From: WTKG01 sp963735005
GTDB taxonomy: Bacteria > Actinomycetota > Actinomycetes > Actinomycetales > Demequinaceae
Direction: 5' to 3'
NCBI GenBank assembly: GCA_963735005.1
Contig: CAVTJA010000003.1
Span: 193,970 to 257,969, forward strand
Length of the DNA: 64,000 bases
In this document: piece after piece, positions 1-8,804 of the stretch
Numbering within the stretch: the stretch's first letter is position 1
Layout of the letters: each line of letters begins with the position of its first letter
Made by a program: the position numbers and the translations under genes
The notes under the pieces: model-generated
What the model was told of the DNA's origin: nothing
What the model saw: the letters and a program-made list of their open reading frames with translations, nothing else
Databases searched by the model: none

Positions 1-522
1 GGCGTCTTCTCCCTGGTCGACCTCCACCAGGTGCACGTGCACGCGCTCGCTGCGCGCCGTCGGGACGTTCTTGCCCACGAAGTCGGCGCGAATCGGAAGC
101 TCGCGGTGGCCCCTGTCGACAAGCGCGGCGAGCTGCACAGCAGCGGGGCGGCCCACGTCGTTGATGGCGTCCAGGGCCGCGCGGATTGTGCGCCCGGTGT
201 GGAGCACGTCGTCGACCAGCACCACGACGGCGTCGTCGATCCCACCGTCGGGGATCGAGGTCTCACCGATGGTGCGGGTGGGTTGCCGACTGAGGTCATC
301 GCGATACATGGTGATGTCGATCGCGCCCCATCTTGCCACCTTGCCGAATGCGGCATCCGCAGCGCCGACGCGCACGGCCAGCCGCTCTGCGAGCGGCACG
401 CCGCGGGTGGGGATTCCTAAGAGGATCACGTTCTCGGCGCCATCGTTGCGCTCGACGATCTCGTGGGCAATGCGTGTGAGCGCGCGGTCAATATCCGCGG
501 CGCCCATGAGGGTGCCAGTCAC
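1..522 (-). CDS. pyrR: PyrR, pyrimidine operon regulator / uracil phosphoribosyltransferase (3' end off the window)
   Basis: Bifunctional family: RNA-binding attenuator of pyrimidine biosynthesis genes and, in many members, a UPRTase. Reading the minus strand from a GTG at 522 gives MTGTLMGAADIDRALTRIAHEI and continues in frame to base 1 without a stop. The PRPP-binding loop is clear (VVLVDDVLHTGRT, about residue 100), as is the N-terminal GIPTRGVPLA segment. The start is set by GGAGGT at 533-528, five bases upstream; an internal ATG at 507 is less well placed. It follows nusB by 54 bases in the same direction, the usual actinobacterial order in which pyrB, pyrC and carAB come next. About 174 residues are visible of a usual 180-190, so only the C-terminus is missing. 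I see no upstream attenuator hairpin in the short gap. Confidence 0.93.
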   Translation of the reverse strand, partial: MTGTLMGAADIDRALTRIAHEIVERNDGAENVILLGIPTRGVPLAERLAVRVGAADAAFGKVARWGAIDITMYRDDLSRQPTRTIGETSIPDGGIDDAVVVLVDDVLHTGRTIRAALDAINDVGRPAAVQLAALVDRGHRELPIRADFVGKNVPTARSERVHVHLVEVDQGEDA

Positions 523-576
523 TGGCGACCTCCTTCCCCGCCTCACTGGACGGTAGTTAAAGGATGTCTACGGCGC

Positions 577-1062
577 CTACTCTACCGTGGCGTCGTCCCC
601 CTCGGACGCGCCCGACTCGCCGCTGGCCGCAAGGTGCTCCTGCTCGAACTCGACGTGTTCGCCCGCGGCGCGCGCTATCGCCGCAAGAACGCCGTTGAGG
701 TACGTCGCGGAGTCGTCCGTGCTGAGGTCGGCCGCAAGCGACACGGCCTCGGAGATTGCGACGCCTGCCGGCACATCCTCCGACTTGAGAATCTCCCACG
801 TCGCCACGCGGGCGATAGCGCGGTCGACAGCGGGCATGCGCTTGAGCTCGCGCTTTTCGGATGCGGCGCTGATCGCCGCGTCGATCTCCGCCCACGCCGA
901 CGCGACGCCGCGCACGATGTCCGCCGTGTACTCCGGAAGCGGCGCCTCGGTGCCCGACAGCGCAAGGCGCGCGTCGAGCGTCGTCAACACGTTTTGGCCG
1001 CGCTGGTCGGCCTCGAAGAGCACGTCAAGGGCGCGCTTGCGTGCCTTGGTGCGCGCGGACAC
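577..1062 (-). CDS. nusB: NusB, transcription antitermination factor
   Basis: NusB binds boxA RNA with NusE (S10) in antitermination complexes that support rRNA transcription. The 161-residue product starts SARTKARKRALDVLFEADQRG, the typical first helix, and has the late family block around SEAVSLAADLSTDDSATYLNGVL (residues 103-125). The acidic tail (EGDDATVE) is a common actinobacterial extension. The GTG start at 1062 shares its first G with the TAG stop of efp (TAGTG), so the two genes are probably translationally coupled. No separate ribosome site is obvious, which fits coupling. The gene lies between efp and pyrR, the conserved order. Confidence 0.95.
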   Translation of the reverse strand: MSARTKARKRALDVLFEADQRGQNVLTTLDARLALSGTEAPLPEYTADIVRGVASAWAEIDAAISAASEKRELKRMPAVDRAIARVATWEILKSEDVPAGVAISEAVSLAADLSTDDSATYLNGVLAAIARAAGEHVEFEQEHLAASGESGASEGDDATVE

Positions 1063-1625
1063 TAGTCGTTCACGCGGGAGTGATACTCGCCGGTGCGGGT
1101 GTCGATCTTGACCTTGGTGCCCTCTTCGAGGAACAGTGGCACCTGGATTTCGAGCCCGGTCTCGACCGTCGCAGGCTTGGTGCCTCCGGAGGAGCGGTCG
1201 CCCTGCAGGCCGGGCTCGGTGTAGGTAACCGTCAGCACGACCGACGGCGGCAACTCGATGAAGATCGGGCTGCCGTTGTGCATGCCGATCGTCGCCTTCT
1301 CGTTCTCGAGCAGGTAGTTCTTGCTGTCGCCCATGATCTGCTCGGACACCGGGATCTGGTCGAACGTGTCGGGGTCCATGAAGATGTAGTCGGTGCCGTC
1401 GTTGTACAGGTACTGCATGTCGCGGCGGTCAACCGTCTCGAACTCGAGCTTGACGCCCGCGTTGAAGGTCTTGTCGACGACCTTCCCGGACAGCACGTTC
1501 TTCATCTTGGTGCGCACGAAGGCGCCGCCCTTGCCAGGCTTAACGTGCTGGAAGTCGATGATGGTCCACAAGTTACCGTCGAGGTTGAGGACCGTGCCGT
1601 TCTTGATGTCGTTGGACGTAGCCAC
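1062..1625 (-). CDS. efp: Elongation factor P
   Basis: EF-P relieves ribosome stalling at polyproline stretches by acting near the E site. The 187-residue length and three beta-barrel domains are standard: KOW-like N-domain (1-65), OB domain (70-130) and C-terminal OB domain ending GEYHSRVND. The loop that reaches the peptidyl transferase centre reads HVKPGKGGAF, with Lys near residue 32 at the tip. The GTG start at 1625 has AAGGA seven bases upstream. It is co-oriented with aroQ upstream and overlaps nusB by one base downstream. A likely client in this same window is PilT, which has nine consecutive prolines. No EpmA/EpmB-type modification gene is visible here. Confidence 0.97.
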   Translation of the reverse strand: MATSNDIKNGTVLNLDGNLWTIIDFQHVKPGKGGAFVRTKMKNVLSGKVVDKTFNAGVKLEFETVDRRDMQYLYNDGTDYIFMDPDTFDQIPVSEQIMGDSKNYLLENEKATIGMHNGSPIFIELPPSVVLTVTYTEPGLQGDRSSGGTKPATVETGLEIQVPLFLEEGTKVKIDTRTGEYHSRVND

Positions 1626-1691
1626 GAGAAAATCCTTACGTTTCGGAGGGCGCCGCTGGCGCGAGGCCGCGGATAAGCATATCGGACGGGC

Positions 1692-2141
1692 TCAGGAAGC
1701 CTTGAGGCGTGCCGCCACGGCCTCGAGAGCCAACCGGTAGCTGTCGACGCCAAAGCCCGCGATCGTGCCGGTCGCAACGCCGGACACCACAGAGATCTTG
1801 CGGAACTCCTCGCGCGCGTGAGGGTTGGTAATGTGCACCTCAACAAGCGTGAGCCCGCCCTGGGTGACCATGGCGCACGCGTCACGCAGTGCGTACGAGT
1901 AGTGGGTGAATGCCGCCGGGTTGAGGACCACGTGCACGCCTGAGTCCACCGCGCCGTGAAGCCAGCTCACCATCTCGGACTCGTCGTCCGTCTGGCGCAC
2001 CGTCACCTTGAGACCGAGGTCGCTCCCCCACTGCGTCGCCATCTGGGCGAGCTGCGCGTGGGTGGTGCTGCCGTACTTTTCGGGCTCGCGCGAGCCAAGC
2101 CGGCCCAGGTTAGGGCCGTTGAGGACGAGGACGGAAGTCAT
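1692..2141 (-). CDS. aroQ: 3-dehydroquinate dehydratase, type II
   Basis: Third step of the shikimate pathway, 3-dehydroquinate to 3-dehydroshikimate. At 149 residues it matches the small dodecameric type II family, not type I AroD. Visible signatures are GPNLGRLGSREPEKYG at residues 9-24, where the Tyr is the catalytic lid residue, NPAAFTHYSYALRDA (74-88) and EVHITNPHAREEFR (101-114). Type II enzymes more usually have GPNLNLLG and NPGAYTHTS, so the Gly and Phe/Tyr replacements are mild departures. The gene follows aroB by 36 bases in the same direction; efp starts 66 bases downstream. Confidence 0.95.
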   Translation of the reverse strand: MTSVLVLNGPNLGRLGSREPEKYGSTTHAQLAQMATQWGSDLGLKVTVRQTDDESEMVSWLHGAVDSGVHVVLNPAAFTHYSYALRDACAMVTQGGLTLVEVHITNPHAREEFRKISVVSGVATGTIAGFGVDSYRLALEAVAARLKAS

Positions 2142-2177
2142 GCGCCAAGACTACCGGCGCCGGCCGCAACCGTGGGG

Positions 2178-3311
2178 CTACGCCGTGACGGCGTCGTACG
2201 CGGCGGCCAGCAGCACGGGGTCGGGACCCTCGAGCCGCACCGGGTTGGCGATACCGTCGAGGATCACGAACCGTAGCATCGCGCCCCTGGTCTTCTTGTC
2301 ACGCCGCATGGCGGTGTGGAGCTGGTCCCACCGGCCAGCGCGATACGTCGTGGGTAGGCCGAGCCCCGTCAGCACCTCGCGGTGGAGGTCTACCTCGGAG
2401 TCGGACAACTTGCCAGCGAGCCGCGCGAGCTCCGCGGCGTAGATCATGCCCACCGCTACGGCGGCGCCATGCCGCCACTGGTACCGCTCCGTGTACTCGA
2501 TCGCGTGGCCAAACGTGTGGCCATAGTTGAGGATCTCGCGAAGGTGGGACTCACGCAGGTCCGCGGAGACGACGTCGGCCTTCACCTGAATCGCGCGCGC
2601 CATAGCGTCGGCAAGCGGCTCGAGCGCCGCCTCCTCAAGGAAGCGGTCGTCGGCGCCGTCCGCTCCCCGCTCGCCCGCCTGCGTGGCGTCTGCGCGCAAA
2701 AGTTCGCTCGCACCCATCACTACGTCGAGGATGCTCGTGTCACGGATGAACCCCGCCTTCACGACCTCCGCAAGCCCCGCCACCACATCGTGCCGGGGCA
2801 GAGTGAGGAGGCGTTCGGTGTCGCACCACACGCTCAGCGGCTCGTGGAATGCCCCAACGAGGTTCTTGCCCTCGGCCGTGTTGATGCCGGTCTTGCCGCC
2901 GATCGCCGCATCGACCATCGCCAGCAGCGTCGTGGGCACCTGGATGAGCCCCACGCCGCGCAGCCAGGACGACGCCACGAAGCCCGCGAGGTCGGTGACG
3001 GCGCCGCCGCCAAGGCCAACGACGATGTCGCTGCGCGTGAATTCGCTCTGGCCGAGGACCTTCCAGCAGAACGCCATCACCTCGGCGGTCTTGCCTGCCT
3101 CCGCATCCGGCACCTCAGCAAGCACGACGTTGCGGCCGCTTGAAGACATCGCGTCGCGCAGGGCCTCGGCCCGGGCGAGCAGGGGTGCGGAGTGGACGAC
3201 GAGAACGCGCTCGGCCGCCTCGGGGATCGCGCCCACGATCGCCGCGTCAAGATCGCGGCCAACGGTGACGTCGTAGGCGCGGCCCGCGTTCACCGTGATG
3301 GTCGTCGTCAC
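2178..3311 (-). CDS. aroB: 3-dehydroquinate synthase
   Basis: Converts DAHP to 3-dehydroquinate using NAD+ and a divalent metal. The start is the GTG at 3311 (MTTTITVNAGRAYDVTVG), which overlaps the aroK stop as GTGA; longer upstream in-frame sequence lies inside aroK and is not homologous. It is 377 residues. NAD-binding GLGGGAVTDLAGFVA lies near residue 100, MVDAAIGGKTGIN near 130, and metal ligands fall in AEVVKAG (Glu) and LNYGHTFGHA (His). An extra Gly/Asp-rich stretch (GERGADGADD) sits near residue 214 in the helical region and looks like a lineage-specific loop. Operon with aroK upstream and aroQ downstream. Confidence 0.95.
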   Translation of the reverse strand: MTTTITVNAGRAYDVTVGRDLDAAIVGAIPEAAERVLVVHSAPLLARAEALRDAMSSSGRNVVLAEVPDAEAGKTAEVMAFCWKVLGQSEFTRSDIVVGLGGGAVTDLAGFVASSWLRGVGLIQVPTTLLAMVDAAIGGKTGINTAEGKNLVGAFHEPLSVWCDTERLLTLPRHDVVAGLAEVVKAGFIRDTSILDVVMGASELLRADATQAGERGADGADDRFLEEAALEPLADAMARAIQVKADVVSADLRESHLREILNYGHTFGHAIEYTERYQWRHGAAVAVGMIYAAELARLAGKLSDSEVDLHREVLTGLGLPTTYRAGRWDQLHTAMRRDKKTRGAMLRFVILDGIANPVRLEGPDPVLLAAAYDAVTA

Positions 3312-3826
3312 GACAAGCCCCCCACGATCGTCTCGGCAACTTGGTCCGGCGACAGCCCGTCGGTGCGGACGGTGATAGTCGCCAGACGTTCGTACACGCC
3401 GCGGCGTTGCTCCATGAGCCGTGTCCACGCCTGCCGCGGGTTTCCCGTCAGCAGCGGCCGCGAGGCGTTGAAGCCGATGCGGGGCGCCGCCGCGCCGATG
3501 CCCACGTCGAGGAAAGCGACCGCGCCGCCGTCGTCCGCGTACGCCGCGAGTTCGGCCTGGGTTTCGACGTTGAGGATCGCGCCTCCGCCGAGCGCCAACA
3601 CGCCATCGTGCTCGGCAAGCGCTGCCTTGACGGCGTCGCGCTCGAGCCGGCGGAACTCGTCCTCGCCGTCGTCGACGAAGATCGAGGCGATGTCCCGCCC
3701 GGCCGCCTGTGCGACGTCGGCGTCGGTGTCTCTCGCCGGCACGCCGAGCAGTTCGGCGAGCCGCGTTGCCACGGTCGACTTGCCCGCGCCAGGCGGGCCG
3801 ATCAGGACGACACTCGGGCCAGACAT
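3308..3826 (-). CDS. aroK: Shikimate kinase
   Basis: Phosphorylates shikimate at O3 with ATP. The product is 172 residues, the usual length. The Walker A P-loop is GPPGAGKST at residues 10-18. Shikimate-binding residues sit in ARDTDAD (Asp near 34), EFRRLE (Arg near 58) and GGGA (near 80). The lid region contains RPLLTG. The ATG at 3826 directly abuts the TAG stop of aroC (TAGATG), and the stop overlaps the aroB GTG by four bases, so aroC-aroK-aroB are likely translated in a coupled manner. Confidence 0.95.
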   Translation of the reverse strand: MSGPSVVLIGPPGAGKSTVATRLAELLGVPARDTDADVAQAAGRDIASIFVDDGEDEFRRLERDAVKAALAEHDGVLALGGGAILNVETQAELAAYADDGGAVAFLDVGIGAAAPRIGFNASRPLLTGNPRQAWTRLMEQRRGVYERLATITVRTDGLSPDQVAETIVGGLS

Positions 3827-5011
3827 CTAGCGGAGGTTCTCGGGGATGGCGGCCGTGTACGACGCGATGTTTCGGCGCACCTCGGCGACCGAGTCGCCGC
3901 CAAACTTCTCGATGACGGCGTCCGCCAGCGTGAGCGCCACCATTGCCTGGGCAACCACCGCTGCCGGCGGGACGGCGCAGACATCGCTGCGTTGGTGGAT
4001 CGCCTTGGCCGCCTCACCAGTCTGGGTGTCGATCGTGTCGAGCGCGCGCGGCACGGTGCTGATGGGCTTCATGGCGGCGCGGGCGCGCAACGGCTCCCCG
4101 TTCGTCATGCCGCCCTCGACGCCGCCCGCGCGGTTCGTACGGCGGGCGACCCCTCCGTCGGCGTACTCGATCTCGTCATGCGCGAGCGAGCCGCGGCGCG
4201 TCGCGGTACGGAAGCCGTCACCCATCTCGACGCCCTTGATCGCCTGGATTCCCATCAGCGCGGCGGCAAGCCGCGAGTCGAGCCTGCGGTCCCAGTGCAC
4301 ATGGCTGCCAAGCCCCACGGGGACCCCGTACGCCACGACCTCGACAACGCCGCCAAGGGTGTCGCCGTCCTTCTGACACGCGTCCACCTCGGCCACCATG
4401 GCCGCCGAGGATGCTGCGTGGAAGCAACGAACGGGATCCGCGTCCAGGGCGGCCGTGTCGGACACTGTCGGCAGCGGGGCGTCGTCGGGCACGCTCACGG
4501 GGCCGATCGCCACGACGTGGGCCACCAACTCGATGCCCGCGGCCTGCGACAGGAACGCCTCGGCAACGGTGCCGAGTGCCACGCGCGCTGCGGTTTCTCG
4601 CGCTGATGCGCGCTCGAGCACGGGCCGGGCGTCGTCAAATCCGTATTTGGTCATTCCCACGAGGTCCGCGTGGCCAGGCCGTGGGCGGGTGAGCGCGGCG
4701 GCACGCGCACCCTTGAGCTCCTCGGGGTCCACGGGGTCCGCCGACATCACGCGTTCCCACTTGGGCCACTCGGTGTTTCCCACCTCAACGGCTACGGGCC
4801 CGCCCTGGGTCAACCCGTGGCGGACGCCACCAAGCAGCCGGACGGCATCCTGCTCGAAGGCCATGCGGGCGCCCCGGCCGTACCCGAGCCGCCTGCGCGC
4901 TAACGCGTCCTGGATCTGCGCTGTGGTGATTTGAACACCTGCGGGAAGACCCTCAAGGGTCCCCACCAGCGCTGGACCGTGCGACTCGCCTGCCGTCAGC
5001 CATCTAAGCAT
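3827..5011 (-). CDS. aroC: Chorismate synthase
   Basis: Last common step: EPSP to chorismate, with reduced FMN as cofactor. It is 394 residues, within the usual 360-400. The N-terminus MLRWLTAGESHGPAL carries the family signature with its catalytic His; RRLGYGRGARM (about 41-51) is the second block, and the C-terminal part IEKFGGDSVAEVRRN is typical. The ATG at 5011 is the only sensible start. It heads the aroC-K-B-Q-efp-nusB-pyrR run. Upstream lies the end of the pilus locus, separated by 46 bases with a hairpin. In many related genomes aroE is immediately upstream of aroC; here a pilus locus separates them. Confidence 0.96.
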   Translation of the reverse strand: MLRWLTAGESHGPALVGTLEGLPAGVQITTAQIQDALARRRLGYGRGARMAFEQDAVRLLGGVRHGLTQGGPVAVEVGNTEWPKWERVMSADPVDPEELKGARAAALTRPRPGHADLVGMTKYGFDDARPVLERASARETAARVALGTVAEAFLSQAAGIELVAHVVAIGPVSVPDDAPLPTVSDTAALDADPVRCFHAASSAAMVAEVDACQKDGDTLGGVVEVVAYGVPVGLGSHVHWDRRLDSRLAAALMGIQAIKGVEMGDGFRTATRRGSLAHDEIEYADGGVARRTNRAGGVEGGMTNGEPLRARAAMKPISTVPRALDTIDTQTGEAAKAIHQRSDVCAVPPAAVVAQAMVALTLADAVIEKFGGDSVAEVRRNIASYTAAIPENLR

Positions 5012-5034
5012 GGCGCCATTGTTTCACGCCGACA

Positions 5035-5050
5035 CGCGTCTCCAGACGCG
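5035..5050 (-). terminator. Hairpin between pilO and aroC
   Basis: CGCGTC / GACGCG inverted repeat (5035-5040 with 5045-5050) around a 4-base loop, in the 46-base gap after the pilO stop. There is no U-run after it on the minus strand. It may be a weak or Rho-assisted terminator, or just an mRNA end-processing structure. Its position at the junction of two functional blocks is the main support. Confidence 0.4.
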
Positions 5051-5057
5051 CTCGAGG

Positions 5058-5906
5058 CTAATTGAATGGAACGAACGGGTTGAAGTCCTTGGGCTTGGTG
5101 GTGTCCTCACAGTACGGCAACGGGTCATCAACGGTCGTCACAGTGTCGCCATTTTCGTCGGTCGTGACGGTGCTTCCGCCTGAAATATCCGTCGAGCCGT
5201 CTTCAGGGGGCTCGATACAGTCGGGGGTCGGCTCTTCGACGGGACGGGTCTGAATGCCCTTGCGCCCGTAGTCAAGCGTGAAGATGTAGCCGCTCATGTC
5301 CACAGTGACATCGCCGGGCTGCAGCTTCAGATCGACGTTGTCGCTATCTTCTGTGACGCCGATGAGGGACAGGCCGCTCATGAGGAAGTACCGGTGGTCT
5401 CCATACTGCATCTGATCGATCGCGCGGAACACCTGGGCAGGGTCACCCGCGAACTGGATCTCAAAGGGTGTCGCGACCAACCGGTTGAATTTCAAGCCCT
5501 CGATCGGGGATTTTATGCCCACCGCCTTTGCCTGCGCCGCGATGGAAAGATCTGGCTCGATCGCGACCGGGCCCGACACGTTGTCGTGGAGCACAACGAG
5601 CCCCGCGTCCTCGAAAATCGCGTTGACGGTGCGACGCCACTCGGGAATCGACTCGGTCGGCGGCAGGTCGTCACGGATCGCATAGATCTGATCAATGTAT
5701 TCGGGGAGCTTCTTATTTTCGGCGATCAGGTCGTCCAGAGACTTCTGGAGCGCGGCGTTGCGTTCTACCTGCGCGTCCCGAGCCTCGTTTGCGTCGGCCT
5801 GGCGAGCGGTCCTCGGGCTGATCCCGAACAACCACGCGACCACGCCAAGAAGCAGGGCCGCTACGACCGCTCCTGCGTACAGGGGTCCGTTCTGGCTACG
5901 CATCAC
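5058..5906 (-). CDS. pilO: PilO-like type IV pilus inner-membrane assembly protein
   Basis: In the family, PilO pairs with PilN through coiled coils and a ferredoxin-like fold to link the PilM ring to the pilus machine. This 282-residue protein has one N-terminal membrane segment (YAGAVVAALLLGVVAWLFG, about 9-27), a coiled coil (30-65) and an extracytoplasmic domain. The C-terminal 60 residues are Thr/Asp/Pro-rich with two Cys and look disordered. The GTG at 5906 overlaps the pilN stop (GTGA); an ATG follows immediately at 5903 and is equally possible. Assignment rests on topology and on the pilM-pilN-pilO order; sequence identity to classical PilO is weak. Confidence 0.75.
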   Translation of the reverse strand: MMRSQNGPLYAGAVVAALLLGVVAWLFGISPRTARQADANEARDAQVERNAALQKSLDDLIAENKKLPEYIDQIYAIRDDLPPTESIPEWRRTVNAIFEDAGLVVLHDNVSGPVAIEPDLSIAAQAKAVGIKSPIEGLKFNRLVATPFEIQFAGDPAQVFRAIDQMQYGDHRYFLMSGLSLIGVTEDSDNVDLKLQPGDVTVDMSGYIFTLDYGRKGIQTRPVEEPTPDCIEPPEDGSTDISGGSTVTTDENGDTVTTVDDPLPYCEDTTKPKDFNPFVPFN

Positions 5907-6901
5907 TTACCACCCTTGGGGCTCGGGGACGGCGAGGGTTGCGGGGACTCCTCGGCAGCGTCATTCTTCGTAGCCTCAATGCGATCGTTCCGGTCCTGAA
6001 TCACTTGAGCGTCGTACTCGTCGAGCGCTTTCTGAGCCAAGTTGAGCTGATTAATGGCGTCCAGAACTGCCTGCGCTGCGTTCTCCACAACCTTTTGCTG
6101 TGCGGCTCGGCGCGCAGCATCAGCTTCCGGAATAGCCTTCAACTCCCGGTTGGCATCGTCAAGCGCCTGCTGAGCGTCCACGATCGCGAGCCGCGCATCG
6201 CGGACAGCGTCGAAGAACGTCGCGCGCTCAAACCACTGGTCACTGAAGCGGAAGGTGAGGATCGCGGCAGTGAAACGGAACTCGCCAGTGAACGTGTAAT
6301 AGACGAAACCGTCAGTATCCTCACGTTGCGTAGTGGAAATTGACGCATCCGTGAAGCCATATATCGAGTTGATGGCGTCCACGACGTCCGCGGCGTCGAC
6401 GTACTCCAGGCTGGAACCCGCGAACGTGACCATGCCGATCGTGTCGCTGGCGAAGGGCGACGTGCTTTGCGCGGCGACGCCGGCTGGCGACGTTGAACCC
6501 CAGGAGGCGTTGTCGAGGCGCGCACTTGCGGGCAGTGCCTGCAGCAACTGGTCCCAGATCGACAACCACGGCGTGTCGAACACGCCTGCGTAGGTGCGCG
6601 CGTTCGTCGCATTCTGAAGCTCGGCCTTAACCTGCGGAACAATCGCGTACTCCGCGATCTTCGCGTTGAGCTTGTCGGCCTTCGCTTGTTCGGATGCCAG
6701 CGCACTTTCAGCTGCAGACGCCGAAGCGTCCGCCCAGACGACCGCCCCGAACAGGACGCCGACGAAGATCACCAAGGCGAAGAGGACCATCAAGCGACTG
6801 CGCCCTTGCTCACGGCGCTTCGCAACTTCCGCGGGAATAAGGTTGACCTGCGGGCTGGTGGGCGCCTTGACCGAAGGCGGAACCTGCATCGGTTCACTCA
6901 T
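5903..6901 (-). CDS. pilN: PilN-like type IV pilus assembly protein with C-terminal coiled coil
   Basis: The N-terminus contains VNLIPAEVAKRREQGRSRL at residues 19-37, the PilN hallmark (the NLIP motif docks into PilM), followed by a membrane segment (LMVLFALVIFVGVLFGAVVWA, 38-58) and a periplasmic-type domain to about 230. Unlike the roughly 200-residue Gram-negative PilN, it is 332 residues: a long Ala/Asp/Gln-rich coiled coil (about 240-310) is appended and ends in a Pro/Ser tail (SPQPSPSPSPKGGK). The start ATG overlaps the pilM stop (ATGA) and the end overlaps pilO, so pilMNO are coupled. The role of the extra coiled coil is unknown; it may be a pairing surface. Confidence 0.8.
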   Translation of the reverse strand: MSEPMQVPPSVKAPTSPQVNLIPAEVAKRREQGRSRLMVLFALVIFVGVLFGAVVWADASASAAESALASEQAKADKLNAKIAEYAIVPQVKAELQNATNARTYAGVFDTPWLSIWDQLLQALPASARLDNASWGSTSPAGVAAQSTSPFASDTIGMVTFAGSSLEYVDAADVVDAINSIYGFTDASISTTQREDTDGFVYYTFTGEFRFTAAILTFRFSDQWFERATFFDAVRDARLAIVDAQQALDDANRELKAIPEADAARRAAQQKVVENAAQAVLDAINQLNLAQKALDEYDAQVIQDRNDRIEATKNDAAEESPQPSPSPSPKGGK

Positions 6902-7959
6902 GACGTCACCTCCGCAAAGGCGAGACCGACCGCGACGGACACCAGGGACTCGCGACCCTCCGCCACCTCCGACCGAAGCTTGCTTGACACCTTGAGCCGT
7001 GACAGCCCATCGCCAAAGCTGACAGGCATTCGGCTGGCGCTCGCGAGGAACTGCCCGAGGCCCGGGAGGTGCGCGCCGCCGCCCGTCAGCACCACGTGCT
7101 GAATCGCCGCTCCTGGGTTGTTGCCGGCGTAAAACACGAACGTATTCCGGATCGCCTCTACGAGCGTGCGCGAGGTGGTCGTGAGCGCTTCTGCGCCAAG
7201 CTTGTACTGGTCCGCGACTGCAAAGCCGATGCCGATCTCGCGCTTCAAGTTCTCAGCGTCTTGGTTGGAGACCTGTAGCGAGCTCGCGACCGCGTCGGTG
7301 GCGTCCTGGCCGCCGCTCGGAAGGGTCCGCACGAACCGAGGCGAGCCGTTCGAAATCACCACGACGTTCGTCGTCCTAGCGCCAATATCGACGAAAGCGA
7401 CCGTCCGGCCGCCCCATTCGGGTGACGCCTGGGCGCGATACAGCGCGAACGCATAGAGGTCCACCATGGTGGGACGCAACCCTGCGGACTCGATAGCGAC
7501 CACGTGTTGCGACACGGTCGACTTGTTGGCCGCGACCAAGATGCCCCTCAGCAACTTGCCCGTCTCGCCCTCGATCTGCGCCGTCGGGTAGAAGTCGAGC
7601 AGCGCGTCGTCGGCTGACATCGGCAGCATGTCACCAACCTGGAACGGCAGCGACTTCCTCAGGTCGGACATAGGAAGTTCAGGAATTTCAATCTCACGCA
7701 CGATGACGCGGGGGTTGCCGACGCCAGAGACGACCATCTTGGACGAGAACTTGCCCTTGGTCCACAGTCTCTTGATTTGCGTCGCGACGGTCTGCACCTC
7801 GCGGACTTCGCCTTCGCTAACGGCGCCGGGGGGCATCGGCATTTCGGCGTACTTGAGTAGCGTTGCGCTACCGCTGCCGCCCACCTTGCCGGAGAATTCC
7901 ACCTCGGCGGCGCGCACGTGCGTGGTCCCTATGTCGAGGCCGATCTGTCGAGTAGCCAC
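6898..7959 (-). CDS. pilM: PilM, actin-like ATPase of type IV pilus assembly
   Basis: Cytoplasmic actin-fold protein that recruits PilN and couples the membrane complex to the PilB/PilT motors. The 353-residue product shows the actin-family ATP site: IGLDIGTTHVRAAEV (phosphate 1, residues 6-20), VAFVDIGARTTNVVVIS (phosphate 2, near 190) and VVLTGGGAHLPGLGQFL (adenosine loop, near 290). The start (MATRQIGLDIG) is a GTG at 7959 with GGAGGGAG a few bases upstream. A 62-base gap separates it from the prepilin peptidase gene upstream; its end overlaps pilN by four bases. Confidence 0.9.
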   Translation of the reverse strand: MATRQIGLDIGTTHVRAAEVEFSGKVGGSGSATLLKYAEMPMPPGAVSEGEVREVQTVATQIKRLWTKGKFSSKMVVSGVGNPRVIVREIEIPELPMSDLRKSLPFQVGDMLPMSADDALLDFYPTAQIEGETGKLLRGILVAANKSTVSQHVVAIESAGLRPTMVDLYAFALYRAQASPEWGGRTVAFVDIGARTTNVVVISNGSPRFVRTLPSGGQDATDAVASSLQVSNQDAENLKREIGIGFAVADQYKLGAEALTTTSRTLVEAIRNTFVFYAGNNPGAAIQHVVLTGGGAHLPGLGQFLASASRMPVSFGDGLSRLKVSSKLRSEVAEGRESLVSVAVGLAFAEVTS

Positions 7960-8021
7960 TGTGCTCCCTCCGCGAGTGCGTTTACAACACTATCGGCACG
8001 CGCACCAAAAATCCTGAGTAT

Positions 8022-8804
8022 CTATCCGATTAGATTGAGGTATTTGTCACTAATCTCCGGCGCCGCAAGAAAGCCCACCCACGCCGCCGCGATGAGCGCC
8101 GGGCCATAAGGCACGCGAGAGCGCCTGCCGATCTTTCGCATCGCCATTCCCACGGCCACCACGAGCCCGCCGATCAAGGGACCCAGCAGGCCCCCCACGG
8201 CCAGATGTGGCCATCCGAGGTAGCCGGCGACCATTCCGAGCAAGGCGGCAACCTTGACGTCGCCACGGCCCATTCCCGCGGGATAAACGAGCCACGGGAT
8301 CCCGTAGAACGCTCCCAGAGCGATCAGCCCTATGCCTCCACGCGCAAGGGGCCACCACTCCCCCGCTACTGCGGCGTCGGCGGCGAGCAAGGCGGCAACA
8401 ATGGGGAAGCTAGGCAGCACGAGCGCATCAGGCAGTCGCTGAACATCGATGTCGATGAACACCAGTGCAACCGTCACAACCGCCAGATACATCAGTGTCA
8501 AGGTGACGATCGACACGTCGAATCGTAGGTACGCGAGCACGATGAGGCTCGCGACGATCAGTTCCACCGCCGGGTAGCGGGCCGAGATCCGCTCGCGGCA
8601 GTGCCGGCAGCGTCCGCGGAGCCACAGCCACGCGAGGACGGGAACGTTGTCGTACCAGGCGATGTCGTGATGGCACGTGGGGCACCGGCTGGACCCCGAC
8701 ACCCAGTTATCCCCCGACGGCACGCGCGCGATGAGCACGTTGGTAAAGGAACCAAGGATCAGCCCGAAGCCGATCGCCGCAACAAGCGCAATTGAGGCGT
8801 ACAG
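8022..8804 (-). CDS. pilD: Prepilin leader peptidase / N-methyltransferase (PilD family), start codon unusual
   Basis: Membrane aspartyl protease that cleaves class III signal peptides of pilins and methylates the new N-terminus. It has the two-CxxC cytoplasmic domain (CPTC and CRHC), the first catalytic Asp region FIDIDVQRLPD and the GRGDVK motif with the second Asp, plus several membrane helices. The nearest standard start, GTG 8738, would delete the first helix. In-frame codons upstream encode the family N-terminus (ALVAAIGFGLILGSFTNV), but the only codon with a good ribosome site is CTG 8804, directly after the TAG of the upstream gene; GAGGTGA lies at 8816-8810. I therefore place the start at CTG 8804 (260 residues), with GTG 8738 (238 residues) as the conservative alternative. 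Confidence 0.85.
   Translation of the reverse strand: MYASIALVAAIGFGLILGSFTNVLIARVPSGDNWVSGSSRCPTCHHDIAWYDNVPVLAWLWLRGRCRHCRERISARYPAVELIVASLIVLAYLRFDVSIVTLTLMYLAVVTVALVFIDIDVQRLPDALVLPSFPIVAALLAADAAVAGEWWPLARGGIGLIALGAFYGIPWLVYPAGMGRGDVKVAALLGMVAGYLGWPHLAVGGLLGPLIGGLVVAVGMAMRKIGRRSRVPYGPALIAAAWVGFLAAPEISDKYLNLIG

Noticed and set aside
523..576. PyrR-type attenuator before pyrR
   Set aside because: The 54-base gap is too short and lacks terminator and antiterminator stems.
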